This document shows positions 31,784 to 42,087 of a stretch of DNA of 64,000 bases, piece after piece. The notes below the pieces were generated by a model. That model had not been told where the DNA came from. It did no database searches and saw nothing but the letters and a program-made list of their open reading frames with translations. The stretch is from positions 4,053,501-4,117,500 of the forward strand of contig NZ_CP031963.1 in the NCBI RefSeq assembly GCF_003443675.1, read 5' to 3'. This DNA is from Aquimarina sp. BL5. Lineage in GTDB: Bacteria; Bacteroidota; Bacteroidia; Flavobacteriales; Flavobacteriaceae. Numbering within the stretch: position 1 is the stretch's first letter; each line of letters begins with the position of its first letter. Made by a program: the position numbers and the translations under genes.

Positions 31784-34099
31784 GTGAAAGTTTATAAAAA
31801 ATTTAATTTTAGGAGTACTAATGTAATTGTTACAGTAGGTCTTTTAGTACTAGTACCTAAATTTAGTTTTTCTCAAGATAAAGGGCGTCAAGAATCTCCA
31901 GATATTATTGAAAGAAAAGTAGATTCACTACTTTCTTTGATGACTGTTAAAGAAAAAATAGGACAGCTTGTTTTATATAATGGAAGTTGGGATGTAACTG
32001 GACCACCGTCTGATGTAGGGAATAAGGAAAAATATGAAAAATTAAAAAATGGAGAAGTTGGAGCTATGCTTAATGCTACTTCTGTTGCGGGAACTAAAGA
32101 GTTACAGAAAACCGTTGTTGAAAATTCACGATTAAAAATACCATTACTTTTCGGATATGATGTCATACATGGTTTTAAAACTATGTTTCCTATCCCACTT
32201 GGAGAAAGCGCAAGTTGGGATCTAGAGGCTATTACAAAGTCGTCATCTATAGCGGCAAAAGAAGCAACGGCTTCTGGAATTAATTGGGCATTTGGACCTA
32301 TGATGGATATTTCTAGAGACGCTCGTTGGGGTAGAGTTATGGAAGGAGCTGGAGAGGATCCTTTTCTAGCTTCAAAAATAGCTGTCGCCAGAATTCAAGG
32401 TTTTCAAGGTGATGATCTGTCTAAAAATAATACGTTAGCTGCTTGTGCTAAGCATTTTGCAGCTTATGGGTTTGCAGAAGGAGGGCGAGATTATAATACA
32501 GTAAGTATTGGAGAGTATGAGTTACATAACACGGTATTACCTCCTTTTAAAGCAGCAGTAGATGCCGGTGTGGCTTCTATCATGAGTTCATTTAATGAAA
32601 TTGACGGTATACCAGCGACTGGACATAAAGGATTGCAGAGAGATCTTCTTAAGAATACTTGGGGTTGGGACGGATTTGTAGTTTCTGATTGGGCTTCTAT
32701 TGCAGAGATGATATTTCATGGATATGCAAAAGATAAAACACACGCAGCAGAACTGGCGATACACGCTGGTAATGATATGGATATGGAAGGAAGAGCCTAT
32801 GAGACAGGTTTAGAACAATTGATAAAAGATGGGAAAGTAGATGAGAAACTAATTAACGATGCTGCTAAGCGAGTACTGCGAGTTAAATTTGAGTTAGGAT
32901 TATTTGATGATCCATTTAAATATTGTGATGAAGAAAGAGAGAAAAAAGATATATACACCAAAGGCCACATAGAGGCTTCTAGAGATGTAGCTAAAAAGTC
33001 TATTGTTTTGCTAAAAAATGATAATAATGTATTGCCTCTTAAAAAAGATATCAAAAGTATTGCAGTTATTGGTCCATTAGCGGATGATAAGGATACTCCA
33101 ATTGGTAGTTGGAGAGGAATGGCAACTCCTAATTCTGCAGTTTCACTTCTAGACGGGATTAAAACAGCACTAGATCAAAGTGTTAAAATAACCTATGCTA
33201 AAGGAGTAGAGCTTGGAGTGGGTGAAAGGAGTTTTGTCCGTGATTTAAAAGTAAATAGAGATAGTTTTAAAGGTATTGAAGAAGCAGTAAAGGTAGCTAA
33301 AGATGCAGAAGTTGTGGTTTTAGCTATTGGAGAAGAAGCTTTTCAGTCTGGAGAAGCGAGAAGTCAAGTAAGTATTGAGTTAACAAAGCCTCAGCAAAAA
33401 CTATTCGAAGAGATATATACGGTTAATAAAAACATAGTAGTAGTTCTTATGAATGGTCGTCCTATGGCAATTTCGGATATTGCGGAAAAAGCACCTTCGA
33501 TATTAGAAACCTGGCATTTAGGTTCGGCATCAGGAAATGCAATTGCAGATGTTTTGTTTGGGGATTATAATCCTTCTGGTAAGTTGCCTGTTTCTTTTCC
33601 GAGAAACGTTGGTCAGTTACCTTTATACTACAATGTAAAAAATACAGGAAGACCTTCAAACCTTGATGGGATGGTATTTTGGTCACATTATACTGATGAG
33701 AAAAATGATGCTTTATATCCTTTTGGACATGGATTAAGCTATACTGCTTTTAAATACAAAGATTTAAAAATAAGTGCTCCGTCTTTTGCCTCTGGAGGAA
33801 ATCTTTCTGTTTCAGTAACTATTACAAATACGGGTAAGAGAAAAGGTAAAGAAGTTGTACAATTATACATTAGGGATATCATAGGGAGCTTAACACGTCC
33901 GGTAAAAGAGCTTAAAGGATTTGAGTTAGTTGAATTAGAGCCTAAAGAAAGTAAAACAGTTACTTTTAGTATCAGTGAAGAGACAATCCAGTTTTATACA
34001 GCAAATAAAAAATGGGAAGCCGAATCGGGAGATTTTAAGGCTTTTGTAGGAGGTACTTCAGACACAGATCTTGAAATCGATTTCTCTTTTAAAAAATAA
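31784..34099 (+). CDS. Glycoside hydrolase family 3, BglX-like beta-glucosidase
   Basis: 771 residues from a GTG start that gives a proper signal peptide (cut near SFSQ, residue 31). GH3 N-domain with GYDVIHGFKTMFPIPLG, WAFGPMMDISRDARWGR, CAKHFAAYGF and nucleophile Asp302 in VVSDWASI. The C-domain holds the probable acid/base Glu in FQSGEARS. A fibronectin-III-like domain ends the protein (GKEVVQLYIRD). It should release glucose from beta-linked oligosaccharides in the periplasm. A second GH3 gene starts one base after its stop. Not clearly different from BglX of other flavobacteria. Confidence 0.92.
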   Translation: MKVYKKFNFRSTNVIVTVGLLVLVPKFSFSQDKGRQESPDIIERKVDSLLSLMTVKEKIGQLVLYNGSWDVTGPPSDVGNKEKYEKLKNGEVGAMLNATSVAGTKELQKTVVENSRLKIPLLFGYDVIHGFKTMFPIPLGESASWDLEAITKSSSIAAKEATASGINWAFGPMMDISRDARWGRVMEGAGEDPFLASKIAVARIQGFQGDDLSKNNTLAACAKHFAAYGFAEGGRDYNTVSIGEYELHNTVLPPFKAAVDAGVASIMSSFNEIDGIPATGHKGLQRDLLKNTWGWDGFVVSDWASIAEMIFHGYAKDKTHAAELAIHAGNDMDMEGRAYETGLEQLIKDGKVDEKLINDAAKRVLRVKFELGLFDDPFKYCDEEREKKDIYTKGHIEASRDVAKKSIVLLKNDNNVLPLKKDIKSIAVIGPLADDKDTPIGSWRGMATPNSAVSLLDGIKTALDQSVKITYAKGVELGVGERSFVRDLKVNRDSFKGIEEAVKVAKDAEVVVLAIGEEAFQSGEARSQVSIELTKPQQKLFEEIYTVNKNIVVVLMNGRPMAISDIAEKAPSILETWHLGSASGNAIADVLFGDYNPSGKLPVSFPRNVGQLPLYYNVKNTGRPSNLDGMVFWSHYTDEKNDALYPFGHGLSYTAFKYKDLKISAPSFASGGNLSVSVTITNTGKRKGKEVVQLYIRDIIGSLTRPVKELKGFELVELEPKESKTVTFSISEETIQFYTANKKWEAESGDFKAFVGGTSDTDLEIDFSFKK

Positions 34100-34100
34100 A

Positions 34101-36377
34101 ATGATGCAAAAATTATATATAATATTATTGGTTCTAATTGTCGTAAGTTGTAATTCAGAATCAAGTAAAGAAGATGGTAAATCAATATCAGAAAAACCAA
34201 CAATGAGTTCGGAAACAGACAAAAAAGTGGCTACGTTACTCTCTAAAATGACTTTAGAAGAAAAGGTAGGTCAGATGACGCAAATTACGTTGGATGTTGT
34301 TACAAAAGGCGATAATCAATATAGCTCATCACAACCGTACGCTTTGGACTCTGCATTGGTTCATAAAGCCATTCATACTTATAAGGTTGGCTCAATACTT
34401 AACACTCCAGGAGTGCCTTTGTCAAGACAAGATTGGTATAAAACGATTAAAACTTTTCAGGATGAGGCAGCAAAAACGCCAAGACAGATTCCAATTATTT
34501 ATGGGATCGACGCCATTCATGGTGTAAACTATACAATTGGAGCTACATTGTTTCCTCAACAAATAGGATTAGCCGCTACTTTTAATAAAGACTTGGTAAA
34601 AGAAGCAGCAAAAATATCTGCTTATGAAACGAGAGCTTCTTCGATTCCTTGGAATTTTTCTCCTGTTTTAGGTTTAGGAAGAAATCCATTGTGGCCAAGA
34701 TTATGGGAAACATTTGGAGAAGATGTGTATTTAGGGAAAACAATGGGTGTTGCCATGGTCGAGGGATATCAGGGAACATTAGGAGATCCAAATACAGTTG
34801 CTTCCTGCATGAAACATTATTTAGGGTATAGTGTTCCACTTTCTGGTAAAGATCGCACACCTGCATGGATACCAGAGAGAGAATTAAGACAGTATTTTTT
34901 GCCAGCATTTAAAGAAGCCGTAGATGCAGGATCTGTGACATTAATGATAAATTCTGGGGAGATTAATGGTGTTCCAGTACACGCCAGTAAGTTTTTACTA
35001 ACAGATGTGTTAAGAGGTGAATTAGGTTTTGATGGTATTGCTGTTACAGATTGGGCGGATATCAATTATCTGCATACTAGACACAAAGTAGCCGAAACTA
35101 TTAAAGATGCAATTAAAATATCTGTTAATGCGGGAATAGATATGAGTATGGTGCCACATGACTTTGAATTTTCAGAATTACTTGTCGAATTAGTGAAAGA
35201 AGGAAATGTTTCTGAGGAAAGGATCAATAATGCAGTTTCTAGAATATTAAAAGTTAAGATGCAATTAGGGTTGTTTGAGAATCCTGTTACGGATCCAAAG
35301 GATTATCCTGATTTTGGTTCTGATAAGTTTGCCGAGGTTAGTAAAAAAGCAGCGGTAGAATCTTTTACTTTATTGAAAAATAAGAATGATATCCTTCCTC
35401 TAGAAAAGGGTGCTAAAATATTAGTAACAGGTCCAACAGCTAATACTATGAGATCCCTTAACGGAGGTTGGTCTTATAATTGGCAGGGTAGTGAGGCTGA
35501 TAATTATGCAAAAGATAAAAATACAATAGCTGAGGCTTTTACGAATTCAGGTAATGCTACATTTATACAGGGAGTTTCTTTTGAAGGCGAAAACAATATT
35601 AATGAAGCAGTGAAAGCAGCAAAACAAAGTGATGTAGTAGTATTATGTCTAGGCGAAAACTCATATACAGAAACCCCGGGAAATATAAATTCTATACTAA
35701 TGCCAAAGGATCAAATTGATTTGGCAAAAGCATTGTCTAAAACTGGAAAAAAAATAATACTTGTTTTATTAGAAGGAAGACCAATTATTTTTAATGAAAT
35801 AGAGCCGCTGGTTGATGCAGTTTTTATGGGGTATTTACCAGGAAATTATGGAGCGGATGCTTTAGCAGATTTATTATTTGGTATCGAAAATCCATCAGGA
35901 AGATTACCAATAAATTACCCGAAACATCCTCATGCGTTTGTAAATTATAATCATAAGCACTCGGATAATATTTCTGTACCTAATTACTATGAATCTGACT
36001 ACGATCAGCAATATGAATTTGGGGATGGATTATCGTACACTAGTTTTGAGTATGCTGATTTATCGATTAGTTCTGCAGAAATGGATCAAGATGGATCAAT
36101 TGAAGTTTCTGTAAATGTTACTAATACCGGAAGTAGAAAAGGAAAAGAAACTGTGTTACTTTTTATAAGTGATTTATATGCCAGCATTACACCAGAAGTT
36201 CGTGCACTAAAAGGGTATGATAAGATAACACTGGATAAAGGGGAATCTAAAAAAGTTTCATTTACAATCACAAAAGATGAATTATCCTTTGTTAATGAAA
36301 ATTTAGAAACAGTTGCGGAACCCGGTGATTTTGAAATTAGAATCGGAGATTTAAATAAAAAAATTAAGCTTAAATAA
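34101..36377 (+). CDS. Glycoside hydrolase family 3 lipoprotein (second GH3)
   Basis: 758 residues from the first of two adjacent ATGs at 34101/34104. The longer in-frame ORF from 34071 overlaps the previous gene and spoils the signal. The N-terminus is a lipoprotein signal with Cys17 (LIVVSCNSE), so it is membrane-anchored, unlike its neighbour. GH3 marks: YGIDAIHGVNY, GRNPLWPRLWETFGED, CMKHYLGY, nucleophile Asp317 in AVTDWADINY, a C-domain with LCLGENSYTETPGN, and an FnIII-like end. The two GH3 proteins are of different subtypes rather than recent duplicates, so they may act on different linkages or chain lengths. Confidence 0.9.
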   Translation: MMQKLYIILLVLIVVSCNSESSKEDGKSISEKPTMSSETDKKVATLLSKMTLEEKVGQMTQITLDVVTKGDNQYSSSQPYALDSALVHKAIHTYKVGSILNTPGVPLSRQDWYKTIKTFQDEAAKTPRQIPIIYGIDAIHGVNYTIGATLFPQQIGLAATFNKDLVKEAAKISAYETRASSIPWNFSPVLGLGRNPLWPRLWETFGEDVYLGKTMGVAMVEGYQGTLGDPNTVASCMKHYLGYSVPLSGKDRTPAWIPERELRQYFLPAFKEAVDAGSVTLMINSGEINGVPVHASKFLLTDVLRGELGFDGIAVTDWADINYLHTRHKVAETIKDAIKISVNAGIDMSMVPHDFEFSELLVELVKEGNVSEERINNAVSRILKVKMQLGLFENPVTDPKDYPDFGSDKFAEVSKKAAVESFTLLKNKNDILPLEKGAKILVTGPTANTMRSLNGGWSYNWQGSEADNYAKDKNTIAEAFTNSGNATFIQGVSFEGENNINEAVKAAKQSDVVVLCLGENSYTETPGNINSILMPKDQIDLAKALSKTGKKIILVLLEGRPIIFNEIEPLVDAVFMGYLPGNYGADALADLLFGIENPSGRLPINYPKHPHAFVNYNHKHSDNISVPNYYESDYDQQYEFGDGLSYTSFEYADLSISSAEMDQDGSIEVSVNVTNTGSRKGKETVLLFISDLYASITPEVRALKGYDKITLDKGESKKVSFTITKDELSFVNENLETVAEPGDFEIRIGDLNKKIKLK

Positions 36378-36448
36378 TTGCCTAGACTTAGTATCTGTCT
36401 TTTGGTAAATTAGCATTGATGACTTATTAATATTTTATAAACAAGTAG

Positions 36449-36484
36449 TTTGTAAAATGTGTTAAGATTTTAATGGTATATTTG
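36449..36484 (+). promoter_or_regulatory. Possible promoter of the sensor/LuxR-type regulator gene
   Basis: TATATTTG (36477-36484) matches TAnnTTTG exactly. The nearest TTTG (36449-36452) is 24 bases upstream, slightly beyond the usual spacing. The ATG is at 36514. Confidence 0.4.
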
Positions 36485-36513
36485 ATAAGCTTACTTATGT
36501 AAAAACTCATCTA

Positions 36514-39300
36514 ATGTATCGTTTTTTTATTATACTTTGTTGTTTACCTTTTTCGGTTTTTTCTCAATCTATAAAGAATAAGACACTTCCTAAAATCACC
36601 CATTATGATACTAAAAATATGGGTTTTAATGCTCAGTCTTGGCATATTCAGCAAGATGAGAATGGTCTGATTTATATTGCTAATGGGCATCAAGTTTTGA
36701 TATTTGATGGAACTGATTGGTCTTCTGTAGCTACTAATCCAGAAATGGTCAATAGAAGTCTTCTTGTTAAGAATAAGGATACAGTTTATTTTGGTGCGGA
36801 CGGGCATCATGGTATGTTAATTAAAAATGGTTACGATAACTATGATGTTCAGCCATTAAGGAATAGTAAAAAAGACGTTGTATCCGATATTGAAGAATAT
36901 TGGAGAACTCATTTTATTAATAATGAGATCATTTTTCAAACCTTCAGGAATTTATACGTTAATCAAGATAATATCATTACTAAAATACCAGCTCCCTATC
37001 GCTTTAAATGGAGCTATAAGGTAGATGATCAAATATATGTAAATGATCTTAAGTATGGTGTTTTTAGGTTGCAGGAGACTAACCTGATCCCAGTAATTAG
37101 TGATGCTGATCTAAATGAGAATATTATTGGAGTTACGAAGGTAAATGAAGATTTAATTATTATAACAGATACTAAGGGGTTATATAAGCTTATTGGTGAT
37201 AGTTTGATCCCCCTTAATTTTTCTATGTCTGATGAAGTTGAGAAAGCTCAGATCTTTTCTTTTCTAAAACTTAGCGACAACAGAATAGCACTGGGAACAG
37301 TTTCTAATGGACTATATATAGTAGACCTTAAAACAGGAGAGACAAATAATATAAATAAGAGAAATGGATTACAAAATAATACGATACTTTCTATATATCA
37401 AGATGACGAAGATAATCTTTGGCTTGCATTAGACTACGGAGTAGACTACGTAAAATTGAACTCACCTCTTACTTATTATTATGATTACTATGGAGATCTA
37501 GGATCCACTTATGCTGTAGTTAAAGAACAAAATTTAACGTACTTAGGAACCAATCAAGGACTTTATGTTACGGATAATGCCTCAGGAAATTCTAATGATG
37601 TTTTAGAGTTGTTACTTAACGGACAGGTTTGGAATATAGAAAAGGTTGGAAATGAAATTTATGTTGGACATGATAAAGGTGCTTATGCGTTAAAAGGAAA
37701 GGTTTTAATAAGAATGGGGGAGGATTTGGGTGCTTGGAATTTTCGGAAATATGAAGTACCGGGACTCGATAATGTTATTGTTTCTGGAAATTATAACGGA
37801 ATCTCCTTATACCAAAAAAATGGTGATGAATGGGAAGGATATAAATTAAAAGGTTTTGAAAAATCGGGGAGATATTTGGAAGTTGACGAAGAAAACAATC
37901 TTTGGGTGGCTCTAGGAACTGATGGTGTGTTTAAGTATCGATTGAATTACGATAATAAAGAATTAAAAAGCATAGCGTTTTATCCTGTAAGTGAGTTTGA
38001 CGGAAAAAGAATATCTCTTTCAAAAGTTGAAAATAAAATTGTTATAACATCAAATTTTCATTCATATACTTATTCTAGTGATAAAAACACTTTTACAAAG
38101 TCTGAAATAGGTTTAAGCAAAGGATATGCTCCTAGAATACTTAAAAGAGGAGATGAAACCTGGTATGTGGATAATAATAAAGTAGCGGTGGAGGATCAAG
38201 ATGGCCTTACAGCACTACCCGAACTAAAAGACCAGTTGATACCTGATGTCCTTAATGTTTTCTCATTGAGTAAAGAGCATAAGATCATTCCTGTTTTTAA
38301 TGGTTATGCTTTGTATTCCAAGGATAAAAAGGTAATGACCAGAGCTCTTGGGAGCGAAGTGTTAATTAGAGATTTCGTTTCGGTTAATAGCGAAAAATCA
38401 TATGCCTTTGATTCCGAGATACCATTTTCAGACAATGATCTTAAGATTAATTATGCGCTACCTATATATGGCCAGGAAATAGCATATCAAACTAGTTTAA
38501 ATGACAAGGAATGGAGTGAAAAAACTACAGCAACAGAACAAACTTTGTTTAATCTGAAAGAAGGAAAATATAAGCTTAAAATAAGAGCTAAATACAATGG
38601 CGATTTTAGAGAAAGTACTTTTGATTTCAGTATAAAACCTCCTATTTATAGAACAAATTGGGCGTATGTTTTGTATCTGCTACTGCTGTTGTTGTTGATT
38701 ATTTCTGTAATCGGAGTTAATCGACATAAACTGAAGAAGCAAGAACGAATTTTATTAGAGCAAAAAGCAGAAAAACTTCAAAAACAGGAGGAAGAACATA
38801 GAGCTCAGAAATTAGAACAGGAGCATAAAATTATTGAGCTAAATAATTCTAAATTACAGGATGAGATAAAGGCAAAAAGTAGAGAGCTTACTCAGATCGC
38901 TTATGTTAACTTAAACAAAAATAAAATTCTCAAGAAAATAAAGGATAAAATTGTTAAAGTACAAGGTTCTTCTCCTCAAAAATTGCCCACTAATAGCTAT
39001 AACGAATTGGTAAGATTGGTGGATTATTATATTACAGATAAAGAAAGTAAGTTGTTTGAAATTAATTTTGATAAATCACATCAGGAATTTTATGAAAAAC
39101 TTTCTAAAAATTACCCTAACCTCACTTCTAAGGATTTAAGGTTATGTGCATACCTTAAAATGAATCTTTCTTCAAAAGAAATTGCTCCACTATTAGGAAT
39201 AAGTTCACAAAGTGTCGATGTTAGCAGACATAGATTAAGAAAAAAGCTTAATTTAGGCTCCAAAGATAATTTGACTAATATTCTTATAAGTCTAAAATAA
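36514..39300 (+). CDS. Periplasmic two-component-propeller sensor with cytoplasmic LuxR-type HTH
   Basis: 928 residues. A signal peptide (cut near SVFSQ) is followed by about 600 residues of Reg_prop-type beta-propeller repeats (NNTILSIYQDDEDNLWLALDYG is a clear unit), a Y_Y_Y domain (near 640-710), one membrane helix (about 715-735), a coiled coil rich in Gln/Glu/Lys, and a C-terminal LuxR-like HTH (LTSKDLRLCAYLKMNLSSKE, then SVDVSRHRLRKKL). There is no kinase domain, so signalling is direct from periplasmic sugar binding to DNA. This architecture is widespread as a utilisation-locus regulator in Bacteroidota and lies next to GH3 and LacI genes here. Confidence 0.88.
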   Translation: MYRFFIILCCLPFSVFSQSIKNKTLPKITHYDTKNMGFNAQSWHIQQDENGLIYIANGHQVLIFDGTDWSSVATNPEMVNRSLLVKNKDTVYFGADGHHGMLIKNGYDNYDVQPLRNSKKDVVSDIEEYWRTHFINNEIIFQTFRNLYVNQDNIITKIPAPYRFKWSYKVDDQIYVNDLKYGVFRLQETNLIPVISDADLNENIIGVTKVNEDLIIITDTKGLYKLIGDSLIPLNFSMSDEVEKAQIFSFLKLSDNRIALGTVSNGLYIVDLKTGETNNINKRNGLQNNTILSIYQDDEDNLWLALDYGVDYVKLNSPLTYYYDYYGDLGSTYAVVKEQNLTYLGTNQGLYVTDNASGNSNDVLELLLNGQVWNIEKVGNEIYVGHDKGAYALKGKVLIRMGEDLGAWNFRKYEVPGLDNVIVSGNYNGISLYQKNGDEWEGYKLKGFEKSGRYLEVDEENNLWVALGTDGVFKYRLNYDNKELKSIAFYPVSEFDGKRISLSKVENKIVITSNFHSYTYSSDKNTFTKSEIGLSKGYAPRILKRGDETWYVDNNKVAVEDQDGLTALPELKDQLIPDVLNVFSLSKEHKIIPVFNGYALYSKDKKVMTRALGSEVLIRDFVSVNSEKSYAFDSEIPFSDNDLKINYALPIYGQEIAYQTSLNDKEWSEKTTATEQTLFNLKEGKYKLKIRAKYNGDFRESTFDFSIKPPIYRTNWAYVLYLLLLLLLIISVIGVNRHKLKKQERILLEQKAEKLQKQEEEHRAQKLEQEHKIIELNNSKLQDEIKAKSRELTQIAYVNLNKNKILKKIKDKIVKVQGSSPQKLPTNSYNELVRLVDYYITDKESKLFEINFDKSHQEFYEKLSKNYPNLTSKDLRLCAYLKMNLSSKEIAPLLGISSQSVDVSRHRLRKKLNLGSKDNLTNILISLK

Positions 39301-39321
39301 GAAATTTCTAATAGTAAGGTC

Positions 39322-40335
39322 ATGAGGAAAAAGGTTACCCTAAAACAGCTTGCAAAAGAACTAAACTTGTCCATTTCTACCGTTTCTAAATCATTAAAAA
39401 ATGATTCAGAAATAAGTCAGAAAACCATTAATAGAGTTCATGAATTAGCCAATTTTTATAATTATAAACCTAACGCATTAGCTGTAAGTTTAAAAAGTAA
39501 CAAGACGAATACTATAGGGGTTTTATTACCGGAAATTTTAAATCATTTTTATGCAAAAGTGTTATATGGTATAGAACAAGAAGCTTCTAAGAATGGATAT
39601 AAAATTGTTACTTGTATAACCAATGAATCTTATGAGAAAGAGGTAGAATATGTAGAAATGCTTAATTATAGCAGTGTTGATGGATTTGTGTTAGCATTGA
39701 GTAAAGAAACTCAAATGCTTAATAAACTAGATCATTTTAAAGATTTAAAAAGAGACAATGTGCCTTTGGTTATGTTTGATCGGGTAAGTGGAGAAATAGA
39801 TTGTGATAAAGTTATTGTTGATGATAAGCACGCGTCAAAAACCGCTATTCAATATTTAATAGGAACCGGATGTAAAAAACTAGCAATAATTTCTACCATT
39901 TTTGACCTTAGTGTGGGTAAATTGAGAATAGAAGGAGCGGAGGAAGAAGTTCTATTACACGATGGAGTAACATTGATACAATTGCCTATTAACAATGTAG
40001 AGACAGAGGAAAATGAAATAGAGTCATTTCTGAGGAATAATGAAATAGATGCAGTACTTGGATTGGATGAAACTGCTGCTGCAATAGCAATAAATATGGC
40101 TAATAAATTAGGCTATAGCATACCGAAAGAAATTTCTGTAATTGGTTTTACCGATGGTATATTGTCAAAACACTCTTACCCTAAATTAACTACCGTATCT
40201 CAACATGCGGAAGAATTGGGTGCAAAAGCGGCAAAAATGTTGCTTGACAGATTATCTAATACGTCAGAGAATAATTATCAAACTAGTACTGAGATTGTAA
40301 AAACTTCTTTAATACTTAGGGATTCTACGAATTAA
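39322..40335 (+). CDS. LacI-family transcriptional regulator (first copy)
   Basis: 337 residues. LacI HTH at residues 4-25 (VTLKQLAKELNLSISTVSKSL), hinge PNALAVSLKSNKTNTIGVLLP, then a periplasmic-binding-protein-like sugar domain (VDGFVLALSKET, VPLVMFDRVSGEIDCDKV, DAVLGLDETAAA, ISVIGFTDG). It lies 21 bases after the sensor/LuxR gene on the same strand. It is convergent with a second LacI gene at 40360-41394, to which it is related but clearly distinct. Ligand probably a mono- or disaccharide. Confidence 0.92.
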   Translation: MRKKVTLKQLAKELNLSISTVSKSLKNDSEISQKTINRVHELANFYNYKPNALAVSLKSNKTNTIGVLLPEILNHFYAKVLYGIEQEASKNGYKIVTCITNESYEKEVEYVEMLNYSSVDGFVLALSKETQMLNKLDHFKDLKRDNVPLVMFDRVSGEIDCDKVIVDDKHASKTAIQYLIGTGCKKLAIISTIFDLSVGKLRIEGAEEEVLLHDGVTLIQLPINNVETEENEIESFLRNNEIDAVLGLDETAAAIAINMANKLGYSIPKEISVIGFTDGILSKHSYPKLTTVSQHAEELGAKAAKMLLDRLSNTSENNYQTSTEIVKTSLILRDSTN

Positions 40336-40359
40336 CCTTATTCAATTATTACTGATTTT

Positions 40360-41394
40360 TTAGGTGCTTTCTCTTTCAGTTAGTTGAGTTTTCAACCGAA
40401 TTATTGTTTTCTTATGATCCATTTCATCGGGTTCATTAAGTTGGTTAATAAGAAGTTCCGCTGCTTTTTGACCCATTTCAAAACTTGGTTGAGATATACA
40501 AGTCAAAGTTGGAACGAATATTTCTCCCAGGCCTAAATCTCCAAATCCTATTACGGCAACTTCTTCTGGTATTTTTTTGCCCATTTTCAATAGAGTTTTC
40601 ATGGTTAGTAATCCGTAATTATCAGTACACGCAAAGACTGCATCAGGAGTAGTAGATAAATGCTTAAAAAAATCAAGGATTTCTTTATCTTCAAATTCTC
40701 GATGAAGAGAATTACAGTGTAAAATTAGTTCTCTGTAAACAGGAATGTCATATTCAGTTAAAGCGGCAATAAAACCTTTATGTCGATCTTGAAACACTTT
40801 CTTTTCTTTTATCCCTCCGATGAAAGCGATTTTTTTCTTTCCTTTTTTTATTAAGAATTCTACAGCTTCAAAAGAAGCTTTTTTATCATCTATCATTACG
40901 TGATCAGCTCCAGAAACTTGTTCTCTAATATTATCAAATAATACCATTGGCATTCCTTTATTGATCAAGTCATTTAAATGAGCTACATTTTCAGTTTCAT
41001 GCGTCGGCGATAATATGATACCATCTACCAAACCTCTTTCAAAGGAAATTAGATTTTCTTTTTCGAATTCATATGAGTTTCTTGAGGAACTAATAAGTAT
41101 TTTATAGTTATGATTTCTGGCATATTGATCAATCCCTCGACATACTTCAATAAAGAAAGGCTCATCATATCGAGGAATAAGAACTCCAATAATATTAGTT
41201 TTCCCAGAACTAAGGCTTTTGGCAATTTGATTAGGCATATACCCCATCGATTTTGCAGTGTTAAATACTTTTTCCTGAGTACTTGCTTTTACTCTGGGGT
41301 TTTTATCTAAAGCACGAGATACGGTTGCAATAGAAACATTGAGTTTTCTTGCAATATCCTCAAGTTTTACTCTTCTTTTTTTAAAACCCATCAA
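40360..41394 (-). CDS. LacI-family transcriptional regulator (second copy)
   Basis: 344 residues. HTH at about residues 9-32 (VKLEDIARKLNVSIATVSRAL), hinge PNQIAKSLSSGKTNIIGVLIP, sugar-binding domain with GIILSPTHET, MVLFDNIREQVSGADHV, IAFIGGIKEKK, DAVFACTDNYG and VAVIGFGDLG. A perfect 18-base CG-centred palindrome lies 53 bases upstream of the start and is a natural operator, so autoregulation is likely. A matching right half-site at 41754-41763 lies towards the GH13 gene, which it may also control. Confidence 0.92.
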   Translation of the reverse strand: MMGFKKRRVKLEDIARKLNVSIATVSRALDKNPRVKASTQEKVFNTAKSMGYMPNQIAKSLSSGKTNIIGVLIPRYDEPFFIEVCRGIDQYARNHNYKILISSSRNSYEFEKENLISFERGLVDGIILSPTHETENVAHLNDLINKGMPMVLFDNIREQVSGADHVMIDDKKASFEAVEFLIKKGKKKIAFIGGIKEKKVFQDRHKGFIAALTEYDIPVYRELILHCNSLHREFEDKEILDFFKHLSTTPDAVFACTDNYGLLTMKTLLKMGKKIPEEVAVIGFGDLGLGEIFVPTLTCISQPSFEMGQKAAELLINQLNEPDEMDHKKTIIRLKTQLTEREST

Positions 41395-42087
41395 AATTAG
41401 TATTAAAAAATTATCAATAAATTCCTTATTTTGATAAAAAAACGATAATACAAACGTTTGTATTTTTTTAATAGAAGATTTACTTTTCTAGGATGCTATT
41501 TGTTATGTAATTTGTGATAACATGAATTAGCACAAATTAATACAGTATTAAGATGTATTGATAAAACCTTCCCCAAAATAAAAAATTCAAATTTCCGTAT
41601 TTGAATCACCTACGCTAATTTATGATAAATAATGTTAGAACCTATGTTTTTTTAAGAAATTGAAAAATGGTTTGATAAGAAGTTTATTGGTTGTTTTTTT
41701 ATGATTGTATAGAAAAATTTTAAGGACGTGTCTATATAAAATCTATACTTAATCGTTTGTATTCTTTATTTATGCCACCTTTTTACGTCTTGTTGATATT
41801 AATTAATTATCTGATTATCAGTTTTTTGAACTATAATAATAGCCATTAAAACCGTGTTGTATAGTTAATGTAAAGATTTAGATATTTGAGATTCTATGTG
41901 AATATTATTGTAGTTTTGATAAAAAAAGAACTTAACATGTGTTGATATCGATATATTTTAACTCTTTTTTTATTAATTTAATTATGTGTAATGTTTTTTG
42001 AGAAAAAAATAATTAGAATTAATTTAATGGCATCTGGATCCTTTAATAAATAAGAATAATTATTGTTTAAAAAATAAAATTTATTAA
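41395..42087. other. 693-base regulatory region between the second LacI gene and the GH13 gene
   Basis: No gene seen. It contains a LacI palindrome (41447-41464), a half-site CGTTTGTATT (41754-41763), an inverted repeat ATTCAAAT / ATTTGAAT (41585-41592 and 41599-41606), and a possible plus-strand promoter whose TTTG (41457-41460) lies inside the palindrome, with TACTTTTC 20 bases on. The GH13 start is still about 600 bases away, so a long leader or a second promoter is expected. Confidence 0.5.
41447..41464. promoter_or_regulatory. LacI-family operator
   Basis: AATACAAACGTTTGTATT is a perfect 18-base palindrome with the central CG typical of LacI/GalR operators. It lies 53 bases before the start of the minus-strand LacI gene. 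Confidence 0.75.
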
